Below, in pieces: positions 10,232 to 19,615 of a DNA stretch of 36,686 bases. The notes beneath the pieces were generated by a model. That model was given only the letters and a program-made list of their open reading frames with translations, made no database searches and was not told the origin of the DNA. The position numbers and the translations under genes were made by a program. Position 1 is the first letter of the stretch. Each line of letters starts with the position of its first letter. This DNA comes from Spongospora subterranea f. sp. subterranea. Lineage: Eukaryota > Endomyxa: Phytomyxea > Phytomyxea > Plasmodiophorida. The stretch covers positions 1 through 36,686 of the forward strand of contig JAUGWO010000234.1 of assembly GCA_049724395.1 (NCBI GenBank), in the 5' to 3' direction.

Positions 10232-10259
10232 AGTTGATACGTTATTTCGTGCCGTACGG
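10232..10259 (-). repeat. Right TIR of OTU-pogo transposon
   Basis: Reverse complement of the left TIR with one mismatch; followed by TA at 10260-10261. Its outermost eight bases, CCGTACGG, are self-complementary. Confidence 0.9.
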
Positions 10260-10340
10260 TATTACAGTAATTGCGTTTGTGTGATTTTGGGTAACTCCAC
10301 AGTTAATAGTGTGTAACACACTAATGGGATATCGTTTTCA

Positions 10341-10427
10341 TGCGCGCGAGCATGGTACGCGCGCGTACCCATACGCGCGCGGAGTTTTTGTTCATACTAT
10401 TCCCCTCTCAGTCGTGGCGCAACCCTG
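10341..10427 (+). repeat. Left TIR of MULE
   Basis: Contains the 16-bp perfect palindrome GGTACGCGCGCGTACC (10354-10369) within a longer alternating CG stretch, then GAGTTTTTGTTCATACTATT. Mirrors 13997-14083. Confidence 0.9.
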
Positions 10428-10542
10428 AGCTTTAACCAAGAAGACCGTACACTTAACAACGCAGCGCAGGTCGATTTCTAATGGAGGCGGAGGCAGGTAA
10501 CGTCGTTGCAAGGTATGAACCCTTCTTTTCGATTTGCATAGT

Positions 10543-13500
10543 TTTTTGATCCATGTCGTATCAGTATTGATAATAGAGGCACACTCGAAGCCGGGTCTCA
10601 ATTCGAGACTTTTGAGCAATTAGAGGCGGAAGTCCGGCGTTTTGCCCAACAACGAGGATTCAATTGCGGCAAATCCACCCATAAGATGGACGATGCCAGG
10701 TCGCAACTGATTTTCGCTAGATCCGCTGTCCAGAGGGGCACTTTTTATTGCACTTCTAAAATCCATGGAAAATGCAGTTCTAAAGTTCCATTCACCTTCA
10801 TGTTTGCCCAGCGCCATTATATCATCAAGGATACCGATGGTTTAAATTTAGATCATAATCATAGCGTCGACGTGATACCTGAAAGTTCAGACGTTCTCGT
10901 TCGTTTCGAGAGAGATCTGTACCCATCGGAAAAAGACCTCATGATTACTTGTGGCTGTCATGCAAACGCGCCATTGTTGTGCCGCATCCTTGCAACACAA
11001 TTTCCCCAGAGACACTACGACAATCCATCAAAGGCATTTGATTCAGCGTATGATCAAGAAGAGCAAGGTAGCTAATTTTGGTTCCGATCCAGACGGCATG
11101 AAAGATTTCTTCGCCTTCGGGACAGATATCTCAAATTCAGGAGGAATTTTCCAGCTGGAGTTCGAAGAAGACCTGCGCATCAACGGTGCCATTGTTCAAA
11201 CTACAGCAATGGAGAAATATTGTCGGTCTTATTCGGATTTCACTCTTCTGGATGGTACCTTCAACATCAGTGTATATTCACTGATTTTGTTGGTTTTCTC
11301 AAATATTGACTGTTTGGGCAAAACGGTCATAGGTGGTATCGGGTTTGCTCCATCCGAAAATTCTAGGAGCGTGATAAAGGCCTATCAGACTTTTTATCAG
11401 TATTTCACTGGAGCTTCGGTTTTGATGACTGATGGAGCTTCGGCTTTTCAGACAGCTGCTTGTGAACTGCGATTGCGCCATCTGCTCTGCACAAAACATT
11501 TTCAGAAATCTATCCTCCATTGTCACCGTGGAATGAATTCCGAGTTCCGCAATACCTTCATGAGAGATTGCCACTCTCTACTTTGTACTATTTTTTGATT
11601 CGGAGGTATCCTTTTTGGATTTTTTTAACACATTCTATGCGAGGCTTGCTGGTTATGGTGATGCTCTCCGGTTTCTTGATTCCGTTCTGGTCAAGAAGGA
11701 GAAAGTTTGTGCAACCTTCACGTCCAAATGTTTCACTGCAGGACATGTGACGACACAGCGGGCCGAGTCCATCAATGCAAGGATCAAAGAGTCAGGTCTC
11801 AACAATGCGCATATAGCGAAGTTCAATTTGAACCAGCTAACCAGGCATGTCATTTCGCTGACAAAGAGGCAAGATTTGTGTTCTTTGCGCGAAATTCAAT
11901 TGTTGATACGCGAGGGTCGCAAATGGAGTCGTTACGTCGACGATCGATGGAAGGCACAAAACCTCCAGGTCAGCGAATATGAATCCATACTTGTCGGAAA
12001 CCTTTGGAGCGTTTCAAAGCGTTGTGACAAATCGGATCCACATTCCGTCACCATATCAACTGGCCACGATGCGTTTCCGCTGTGTAATTGTGCCTATTTT
12101 GGCAGTTGCCAGATTCCGTGTGTTGGAATCTGTGCAGTGTTCCACAAAATAGCGCTGCCTCTTTTCAACATTGATACCTTAGCTGGACGATGGCATCTAG
12201 TTAACCACCCGTTATACGAGCAAGCCCTGTCTTGCCTTGGGATCGTGCATTCCAACACACCTCCCGCTTCTTCAAGCAGTGGACATCAACCTACTGAGGA
12301 AGTGGTCACTCAAAGGGGTGAGTACCCTCCCAATTTGTGTCCTTATGTTTACCATTATGTAGGTGTCTCGTTGGACCTTTATCAACGAATCACTGTTCCA
12401 AGAACAAGAGACGTCCGATACAGGATCATTGACGAGAAGTGCCGGGCATTGGCGTCCATCGGTTCATCTCAGGGAGATCACGTGTATAGGCTCACGATCG
12501 CGGCACTAGCGGATGCACAAGCGGTTGTTGATGCTGCATTGCATGGACCTAGCCCAACCGAGTCACGTGGATTGCTGCCACCACTACACCGAAACCGTTC
12601 GAGTGGCCGTCCTATCGTTGAATCCGGCAACCTCTCTTCTTTGAATCGTCCGTTGCCTTCTAGGCGACCTGTACATTGCTCCGTCTGTAGCACCGCTGGG
12701 CGTTCCGATAGTCTGGGTCATCGAGCCAATAGCCGCAATTGTCCTCTTTTCCAGGGTCTGTATGACATCTTTTTTAACCCTTCTCTTGAATGCTTCCGTA
12801 GCCAGTCAACTTTTCTTCTTGTCTCTCATTTATTTCGTCTCGCTCTTCAGGAACTAGTGTTCCTCGTGAACCTTTCGCCTCCGTTCCTGCTGATGATCTA
12901 CCCGTTTGCCCACAAATCTCTGATCCAATACTAGCTACTGCATTAGAAATGCCTGGGATTGACAATCAAGGTCTGAATAGCATTTAGTTGTTGTTTTTAG
13001 TGAAATTAAGATCCCTTTTCTTACCGTAAATAGGGTGTCAGGCAGAGGTTGTCGACGAAGAAAGCAACCCCACCATTTCCGTATCATCTGAGGATGACAG
13101 TAGCTTCAACTCCTTGTTCGCAAATAGCGAGTCTGAGTATCCCATTGTCGCAAGAGATGGGTCGATTGATGTTGCTGTTCCTGAGCCTAACGGTCAAATC
13201 GAACCGGCGTTTGAACCCAGCCTGTAGGACATTGCTTTCCACTTTCTTTATACTTGATGTAAAATAATAGTTTGTTCAGTCCTGAGATTGGTCCTGGAAC
13301 AAAAATATTTTATTGGATTCCAGGCAGGGTTTGCGGTGTCGCCGAGAGTGCGATGTATGCACAGATTCTAACAGTATGATGTTGTTTTACGCATGTTAAA
13401 GCCCGAATAAGTCATTCATTTTATAGGTTTTCGAACCGGAGAGGTACATGGAAACAAACGTCCCGTTTGAGCTTGACTCAGGTCATATACTCTATCTTGA

Positions 13501-13745
13501 TACGGAGGTATTGAATCATCACGTTTTGTAAACTGTCGACGCAACGCTGAAACATATATTTGTAGATACGAGTTGTTGCCCCAATTTGTTCCATTGGCAT
13601 GATTCGAATTGACAAATTCGTGTTAACACCTGGCACTGTCCATGGCGTAACCGCAGCTGAAATTTTGGGTGACAACATCAGGCAGCACATCGAAACATTG
13701 AAGAATAACAATCCTGGTTATGAGGATTTCTTTCGAGTAATTTGA
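10543..13745 (+). pseudogene. MULE transposase with FLYWCH/FAR1-like and SWIM zinc fingers, multi-exon
   Basis: Open from about 10543 (first ATG 10686). N-terminal zinc-binding region: FEQLEAEVRRFAQQRGF, then CTSKIHGKC and DHNHSV (C, C, H-x-H). MULE catalytic core: FTLLDGTFNI (first Asp) and SVLMTDGASAFQ (second), with a third acidic residue likely in TTQRAESINARI. SWIM finger: CNCAYFGSCQIPCVGIC (about 12090-12145). A Cys/His knuckle, CSVCSTAG...GHRANSRNC, follows. Likely introns: 12756-12850, 12971-13033, 13508-13565 and possibly 12318-12362. Later exons read well (12851-12970; 13034-13223; 13427-13507; 13566-13745, ending EDFFRVI stop). The exon between 13223 and 13427 is unclear. Two frameshifts, near 11000-11050 and in a T-run at about 11590, break it. 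Function: cut-and-paste transposition. Confidence 0.85.
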
Positions 13746-13898
13746 CTGTTAATAATAAAATTGCAAGCGACAGTAATTTTGGTATAATCGTTCTTATTGT
13801 AGCTCCTAGTAAATATACTTTAGCCCGAAACCTGGATTATCCCTCTTTACGTCTTAATGTATTGCCACAGGTGTTTTCCCAAATTTTCTGCTGCGGCT

Positions 13899-14018
13899 AT
13901 GCCCTCTGAACAACTTTTACGATTGGTAGGGAAGTGGTCAGAAAGTGGTCAAGATCCAATCCTCCCGAAAAGTCTACCGTCTTCTTCGTCAAATCGCAGG
14001 GTTGCGCCACGACTGTGA
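13899..14018 (+). CDS. Small ORF or last exon at the MULE 3' end
   Basis: Codes MPSEQLLRLVGKWSESGQDP, then LPKSLPSSSSNRRVAPRL and stop; the frame is open upstream to about 13875 after a good acceptor (CCACAG). The stop lies inside the right TIR. It could be the last exon of the transposase gene or a separate small protein. I cannot phase it to the preceding exon. Function unknown. Confidence 0.45.
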   Translation: MPSEQLLRLVGKWSESGQDPILPKSLPSSSSNRRVAPRL

Positions 14019-14083
14019 GGGGAATAGTATGAACAAAAACTCCGCGCGCGTATGGGTACGCGCGCGTACCATGTTCGCGCGTA
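13997..14083 (-). repeat. Right TIR of MULE
   Basis: Inverted copy of the left TIR with few differences; carries the same 16-bp palindrome at 14055-14070. The last ORF inside the element (13899-14018) reads into it. Confidence 0.9.
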
Positions 14084-14107
14084 TAGAAACACTCTCCCCA
14101 GTGTATA

Positions 14108-14133
14108 CAGTACGGGACACCTTAACTCGACAA
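14108..14133 (+). repeat. Left TIR of the 5.5-kb Tc1-like element
   Basis: CAGTACGGGACACCTTAACT followed by CGACAA; TA at 14106-14107. Confidence 0.85.
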
Positions 14134-14241
14134 TAATTGTTTCAAATCAATTTTGTAAAAAATGCGTACGCACTTTGTATTATTGCTCGCAGTTTTTATT
14201 TGCGCGCAGAAAATGACATCAAAATCAATCAAGTTGCGCAA

Positions 14242-16222
14242 TTAGTGATTCTGGTAGACTGCGGTGGCGTTTGTACTTCTTGACGGCGTATTCTGCTTGT
14301 CGGACAGAGAGCCTGTTCCCAGAAGCGAGCGTTCAACTATTCGGTAAGCGTCCATATATCGATAACACTTTCGGGCGAAGCGCCGAATTTGTTCTAGAGG
14401 AACCTGCTCCAACGCCTTCGGTACAACAATCTGCAAATCTTTCCAAGAGTACGTGCAGTTGCGTCGAGTGTAACTCTTGGCCGCAGCCCAATACATCTCG
14501 ATAAAGTTAAACTCACAATGAAATTTCGGGTAGAAGTCAACTATTCCGTCATTTTGTTCGACTGTTTCGACGATCCATTCTTTTTGCGCCCGAAAATCCG
14601 GTTGTTGCTCAAGAACTGATTTGGCTGAGTCTTTTGATAAGTAGTTTTCCCATACTGGACTCCCGCATTCGTCTGCATCATCTGTTCAACTCGTTGTCCC
14701 TGTTTCATGAACCATCCTGGACGCTGCAGTTTTACGTTCTTTCCGCCATCATTCAGGTTCAGAACTTTAGCATTTAGAGCGTCAGGCGGCAATGCTCGGT
14801 GGTTCTGGGAGTTATCGAACATTAGCAGCATTTTGTTTTTTGGATGCAAAATTCGGAAAATCGGAATTGCTCGTTCTTGGATCTGTTTGACCAGGTCTTG
14901 GTTTGTCCAGAAGCCGTCCGCGTTCTTACCTGGCTTGATGATAACCACAGTTTCAGTAGGAACTAGGGGATTTTCTGCTTGATCATTGCCTGTCAGTTTC
15001 ATCGGTCCATGACATTCACAGATGAATCCGACACCATAATGCTCCTCCCTTCACCCTTGGGTCGAATTGGTCGGTTATCCTGATCAAACCAAATCGTGCG
15101 TTTTCCCTCATGAGCGCTAAAACAAGATTCGTCGTGCGTCACCAGAACAATTCTGCGCTCGTCATTTTCAAGTTGCGGTTCAATTATCGTCAACATATCC
15201 TCGCCGATATACTTTGGCATTCGACGATCATAAATTGCCATTCGATCGAGGAAAGCTTCCCTGTACTGAACTACGTCGTTTCGTTCGTGCCCATCATGAT
15301 ACAATCCTTTTTTCAATTCTCGATATTGATAACCCAGAAATTTGAGCCAGCGAAGGCACGTTTTCTCTGATATGGTAATGGGGTTGCAAAGATTCAGATC
15401 AATGTGCAACTGCGTGTTGATCCATCGAGAAAACGTCAAACCCGATATTGCATCGTTTTTTGTAGACCTGAGCCAAGACCGGCATCTGCTCGCAATGTCC
15501 TCATCCAAAATTAGCGAAGTATACTTGATGTGGCACCCTTGCTTGCGTTCAGGCAAAGTTTGATGTTTCAACAAGTACTCTGCCCAGTGTCGAATATTTC
15601 TGGCGTGATGTTGAAGTCCTTTAATACGAAAGAAAGATTTCGCAACGGTTAAGGATGCAGACATCTTCTTACCGGCATCCATGCTCAACATAAAATATTG
15701 CTCGATGCTCAAGTATCGCAGCGTATCGTATTTAGATCACTCCAAGGAGTCGTCGTTCAACACATCTGTTTGCCGTTATGCCAGTAAACTGAGATATGAT
15801 TTTTAGGGCCTTTTCAGGGGTGATAGGATGCAGGTTCTGATGCAGGTTCTCCAGGAACGGTATTTATGATGCTCGTTGGGGCAAAGTAGTCAGTAATTTT
15901 ACGAGCGGTCTTGAATATTTTTTCCTTTTCTTCCACTTCTTTTTGTTTGCGCCAAAGTGTTGTCCTGCTATCTCCGGTATAAACTGCTCGAAGATGTGAC
16001 CCAGCACCAGCCTTCCACTGTAAGAGCGTTGCTGTGGACTTCAAGATCTGTTCTTCAATCATGTTGTCATCCTCAATCGTCGTTTGATATATCAACACTA
16101 TCGTCTTCGAGACGCGGATACGAATCATCTGCTTCGTCCGTTGGGGATGGAGAAACTACGATCGCGTTCCTGTGTTGTCGACATCGTTTGAGGTGTCGTT
16201 TTTGTTTCGATGATTGTGGCAT
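14242..16222 (-). pseudogene. Tc1/IS630-superfamily DDE transposase (large-protein type)
   Basis: N-terminus at ATG 16222 (MPQSSKQKRHLKRCRQHR, basic), then an acidic stretch, GAGSHLRAVYTGDSRTTLWR and ARKITDYFAP. The middle (15712-14999) carries CLRWLKFLGYQYRELKKGLY and the first catalytic Asp in VTHDESCFSAHEGKRTIWF, then PKGEGRSIMVSD. The second Asp is in LLMFDNSQNHR (about 14820). The third acidic residue is in FHCEFNFIEMYWAAAKSY (about 14490). The C-terminus reads RRFARKCYRYMDAYR. This layout matches a transposase family I know mainly from basidiomycetes. Breaks: shifts near 16075-16125, at about 15015 and near 14545, and an unclear stretch at 15715-15815. Domain order is complete, so decay is recent. 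Confidence 0.85.
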
Positions 16223-16258
16223 ATTTGTGTTAATACAACACAAGGATGGAATAATCAA

Positions 16259-16309
16259 GGGGCCTACAGAATTGACTGGATCAAAAAGCTGGATCAAAAA
16301 GTGCGTGCT
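16259..16309 (+). repeat. Left copy of a nested ~50-bp inverted repeat
   Basis: Contains GACTGGATCAAAAAGCTGGA then TCAAAAAGTGCGTGC. The inverted counterpart is at 18246-18295. The pair could bound a nested 2.0-kb element (16259-18295) inside the larger transposon. Confidence 0.7.
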
Positions 16310-17020
16310 AGACAATCTCCATCAGGTGACAGTGGGTATCCCGATGAATCAATTTCGTGATCAGTGTGATTGTGAGGAGTTAAATCGAAATCGTCAGAGT
16401 CATCAATTGCCCATGTGGACTGCGCGCGCCGATTTGTTGTAAAGGGAAGTTGGTGCTACCAAGTCTGATCAAATTGTGGAATGCGGGAAGTCCCGGAGCC
16501 GCACGGTCGCACCGCACCGTCCCGGAATTTAACCCTGTTCATTCACTTCGCAGAAAATCCTTTGAGTCATTTGTATGGCGGGGCCTCTGATTTAATTCGA
16601 ATGATTGAATCCAGTCTTTTCTGTCTACAGAAAAGACTGGATTCAAATCACCAGTCATGACGTTCAAAAGACTGGATTCAATCATTCGAATTAAATCAGA
16701 GGCCCCGCCATACAAATGACTCAAAGGATTTTCTGCGAAGTGAATGAACAGGGTTACCGGACGGTGCGGTGCGACCGTGCGGCTCCGGGACTTCCCGCAT
16801 TCCACAATTTGATCAGACTTGGTAGCAAGAGCTTGTATAATCACATCCCGAGATCTTAATACTCATGCCTGCCTCCAACTTCCCTTTACAACAAATCGGC
16901 GCGCGCAGTCCACATGGGCAATTGATGACTCTGACGATTTCGATTTAACTCCTCACAATCACACTGATCACGAAATTGATTCATCGGGATACCCACTGTC
17001 ACCTGATGGAGATTGTCTAT
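16310..17020. repeat. 0.7-kb imperfect palindrome (foldback)
   Basis: Left arm 16310-16622 and right arm about 16660-17020 are inverted copies nearly base for base. The outer ends are TAGACAATCTCCATCAGG and its complement. The right arm carries an extra block of about 47 bp (around 16826-16872), and a few short differences occur near 16520 and 16755. The central spacer (about 16623-16660) again contains the motif GACTGGATTCAAATCACC. The right arm reads as acidic coding sequence (DDSDDFDLTPHNHTDHEIDS), so it is probably the original and the left arm the copy. Confidence 0.9.
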
Positions 17021-17315
17021 ACCGGTTTGAAAAATTAAGGACATGCCCAATCTACTTAATCGCTATTCCCGGTGGCAGTTACAGAGCACAAGGTCTCTCC
17101 AGATTGGCAAGGGCGTGCGTTTTGTTGCAAAAAGATGTGTCGGGGTTCTTTTTTGTTCTCTGCCGACCTCTGCTTGTCGTGTCTCAGCGTTAAGGCCGAA
17201 GCAGAACGACCCTAATGATTTCAACATCAGGTATTTTTCTGGTCTTTCTTTTTCATAATGCTGAACTAATCGATAGTTGTCGGAACGGCTGTGGTGAAAC
17301 TATTATCCGGCAGGA

Positions 17316-17708
17316 ATGCTTGCCAATGACGGGCGAGCCCCTGACACTTCTAAGGAATTAGTTGGCCCGGACAATATAGTAAAAGCTAAATTAGGTCGCC
17401 CTAAAGGAAGTCGTAACATTGATAGAAATGCACTGACTACGTATCAAAGCTATGGCCATGACAATAATACGTGCTACATCACGTCTTTATTGGAATGTTT
17501 ATTTGCTTGTTTCAAGGTTTGCTCTGTACGTAGATTGCTCGTTGAATCTGTTTTTTATTCTCCCACAGAAACGGTGGATAACCTGAACAGTTTTGTGCCG
17601 TTACAAAACCGAATGAAAGGGCAAATACACGCGGTCGTTGCGAAGGTGTGCAAAGAGACGTTCATTACTTGTTCCAATTGCCTACAGACGGGCCACACCA
17701 GGAGATGA
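17316..17708 (+). CDS. USP-like ubiquitin protease fragment (Cys box) with basic GRPKG motif
   Basis: 130 residues, from MLANDGRAPD. It contains KLGRPKGSRN, an AT-hook-like basic motif, and then HDNNTCYITSLLECLFACF. This closely resembles the Cys box of ubiquitin-specific proteases (pattern NTCYxNSLLQCL) with the catalytic Cys present. A second cysteine pair follows (ITCSNC). The His box is not seen; full USP domains are about 300 residues or more, so this is at best the N-terminal part, truncated or split by introns. It sits inside the nested inverted repeats of the Tc1-like element. The protease call rests on one motif. Confidence 0.45.
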   Translation: MLANDGRAPDTSKELVGPDNIVKAKLGRPKGSRNIDRNALTTYQSYGHDNNTCYITSLLECLFACFKVCSVRRLLVESVFYSPTETVDNLNSFVPLQNRMKGQIHAVVAKVCKETFITCSNCLQTGHTRR

Positions 17709-18107
17709 AAATCTTGTCCTAAAAATTATAAAATAATTTCAACAACTTGCAAACGAAAATAATCTGAATCGACGGACGAAGAAGTCGACTGCGATATCAG
17801 CCCTTTCATCAAGTTTTGAACAACGGCATAGAACCGTCCAGAGTGTCCAGCCTTCTGCAGAGTTTGCCCGATATTTGATTAACTTGTCTAAGCGTTTCAA
17901 TTTTCTCGAGTGCCACTTGGACGAGTTGAAGCCTGGACGAGTCTTCGCTAAAGCTGCCACCTCTTAGGGTCTTTTACACTGTCCTAAACCCCAAGCTGCC
18001 ACCTCTTAAACCCGTAACCCCAACAACCCATAAACCTGCCAACCTCGTTAAACCTTGGGGGTCCACAAACGAGCCAAAGTCGTATTGCTGAACTACGACC
18101 TCCACCA
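17709..18107. other. Unassigned stretch inside the Tc1-like element
   Basis: AT-rich on the left, C-rich on the right. AAGCTGCCACCTCTTA occurs twice (about 17951 and 17992), and TAAACCC-like words appear without true telomeric periodicity. No gene recognised. Confidence 0.4.
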
Positions 18108-18213
18108 GTCATTTGTATGGCGGGGCCTCTGATTTAATTCGAATGATTGAATCCAGTCTTTTGAACGTCATGACTGGTGATTTGAATCCAGTCTTTTCTG
18201 TAGTCTTTTCTGT
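18108..18213 (+). repeat. Third copy of the palindrome core
   Basis: Repeats TCATTTGTATGGCGGGGCCT onward through GACTGGTGATTTGAATCC. The same block is at 16555-16620 (plus) and 16625-16735 (minus). It is followed by short inverted AAAGACTGG words and the nested right end at 18246. Confidence 0.8.
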
Positions 18214-18245
18214 AGGACAGAAAAGTCTGGATTCAAAGACTGGCA

Positions 18246-18295
18246 CGCACTTTTTGATCCAGCTTTTTGATCCAGTCTTTTCTAGTGGCCCATAA
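18246..18295 (-). repeat. Right copy of the nested inverted repeat
   Basis: GCACGCACTTTTTGATCCAG then CTTTTTGATCCAGTC, ending AGTGGCCC; reverse complement of 16259-16309 with few differences. Confidence 0.7.
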
Positions 18296-18502
18296 TCAAG
18301 TGCTTGGGTCACGGCAACTTGCCCCGGACGACTGACGCAGTTCACAAAAAATGGGCCGCAAATATTATTTTGCGTGACAGACGCTACAAATATTGCGAAC
18401 CGGGTTGCGCGCACTTTTGAAGTAATTATTGTTTTTCCCCTGCCAAGTTTCAAAAAGGTCTTCTACCACTTACCTATTCGACCTTAGATAACTCAGTCAA
18501 TA

Positions 18503-18694
18503 CTAGCTCAATAAAAAATCTAACTCTATTTCTATTTGCTTCTTGTAAGGTTGCTTGACCTTATGCAGGACTGCGGCGTTGAAGACGATCGCGTCACCCA
18601 TTTTTAAGGATGGGGCATCGTCATCTGGCCCTTTCACGCAAAGTGAGCCGCCATTCGTAGATTGCAAAAAGAACTTGGGCAATCCACCGTTCAA
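18503..18694 (-). pseudogene. 2OG-Fe(II) oxygenase-like C-terminal fragment
   Basis: 63 residues: GGSLCVKGPDDD, then KMGDAIVFNAAVLHKVKQ and an IELDF end before the stop. GDAIVF...LH is the usual second-His segment of phytanoyl-CoA-type 2OG oxygenases. Only this tail is present, and its GGSLCVKG part is copied twice nearby. It looks like a gene piece captured by the transposon. The family assignment rests on one short motif. Confidence 0.35.
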
Positions 18695-19133
18695 TTGTCA
18701 TATTGACAACTGAAGGAATGCCGCAACGCATTTGGCGCGGGAATTGATAGATTGACAATTCCTGTGCCGCAGGCCATTGTTTTTTTGCTGGACAATCTGG
18801 ACGATGCGAATCTCGAGGTGGTTATAGAGTCTGTGTATAATGTCACACATTTGGTTTTCGCAAGGACCGGGTATGGATGCGCCCGCATGGTCGAAGGCGA
18901 TATGGATGATTTGGTCGGCGCGTACGGTTTCTTCTTACGAACCGTGTTGGAGCTGTAATCCCCTTGTTAACGGCCAAGAAATACAAATCGTCATCTGGCC
19001 CTTTCACGCAAAGTGAGCCGCCAATCTGCAAGCCTTCGGTGTTTAACTTCGATACCTACCGCTACCGGTATATTCGCGCACGATAGAATGCGGAAGTGAT
19101 TATTACGAATGGCGGCTCACTTTGCGTGAAAGG
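18618..19133. repeat. Three copies of a 24-36 bp captured segment
   Basis: TCGTCATCTGGCCCTTTCAC followed by GCAAAGTGAGCCGCCA occurs at 18618-18653 and 18988-19023. A shorter inverted copy is at 19110-19133. The first lies in the oxygenase-like fragment. Confidence 0.85.
18772..18921 (+). pseudogene. Captured coding fragment, copy 1
   Basis: Plus strand codes LDNLDDANLEVVIESVYN, then THLVFARTGYGCARMVEGDM. The inverted copy is at 19194-19354. It is clearly coding-like, but I do not recognise the family. Relative to copy 2 it lacks nine bases (residues KAH), a whole number of codons. Confidence 0.5.
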
Positions 19134-19193
19134 ACGCACAGTTAATGGCGTAAGAGGGGAGGTTGACGTTGACGATGCTGATGATCGCGGACA

Positions 19194-19354
19194 GCGCCGA
19201 CCAAATCATCCATATCGCCTTCGACCATGCGGGCGCATCCATACCCGGTCCTTGCGAAAACCAAATGTGTGACATGGTGAGCTTTATACACAGACTCTAT
19301 AACCACCTCGAGATTCGCATCGTCCAGATTGTCCAGCAAAAAAACAATTAGGCC
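19194..19354 (-). pseudogene. Captured coding fragment, copy 2 (inverted)
   Basis: Minus strand codes the same peptide as 18772-18921 with an in-frame three-residue insertion (VYKAHHVTHLVF). Flanking sequence differs on both sides, so the repeat unit is just this exon-like piece. Confidence 0.5.
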
Positions 19355-19615
19355 GAACTACCGGGGCGGGTAGGTACGGAATATGACTGCCGTCACCGGC
19401 AAACAACGATGGTCAGACCGCATTGGGCCCGGTACAACCTTTGCATTCAATATGACCGCTATAACAAACGAAACGGGCGCCCGATGAGGGGGTGAAACGG
19501 CGCCAGATGGCTGGGTGAAAGGGCGCCGAGCAAGGTTACCCGAAAATAGAGCTGCTTTTCATTCTGCATTGATGTGTCTTTGGCCATTCAAAACTCCGCG
19601 AGCCCCATACAAACG
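19355..19615. other. Unassigned right end of the Tc1-like element
   Basis: No gene recognised. A short local repeat of ACGGCGCC / AGGGCGCC around 19490-19530 is all that stands out. Confidence 0.4.

Larger units (their letters stand above)
7165..10259 (-). mobile_element. pogo-like DNA transposon carrying an OTU protease
   Basis: Terminal inverted repeats of 28 bp (7165-7192 and 10232-10259) start CCGTACGGCAC and differ at one position. Each is flanked by the dinucleotide TA (7163-7164 and 10260-10261), the target duplication of the pogo/Tc1/mariner superfamily. Inside, on the minus strand, an OTU-domain ORF (9954-9298) is followed by a DDE transposase (9350-7348). Total length is 3095 bp. 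Near-perfect ends and long open frames suggest fairly recent activity, although the transposase carries one frameshift. Confidence 0.9.
10341..14083 (+). mobile_element. Mutator-like element (MULE) with 87-bp TIRs
   Basis: Left TIR 10341-10427 and right TIR 13997-14083 are near-identical inverted copies (inner end CAGGGTTGCGCC; outer part GC-rich). A weaker match extends about 15-20 bp further outward on each side. Inside lies a plus-strand MULE transposase gene with introns. I found no clear 9-bp target duplication, which may be because the outer ends have diverged. The Tc1-like element starts only about 25 bp beyond the right TIR. Confidence 0.88.

Noticed and set aside
12318-12362. 45-bp GT-AG intron in the MULE gene as certain
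   Set aside because: The splice signals are good, but the segment is in frame without a stop, so it may equally be coding; listed only as possible.
14155-16309. Shorter transposon bounded by GYACGCACTTT words at 14163 and 16299
   Set aside because: The match is only about 12 bp and lacks a target duplication; the 26-bp CAGT-type TIRs are much better.
17980-18060. Telomere-like TAAACCC stretch
   Set aside because: The words are irregular and few; no fixed period.
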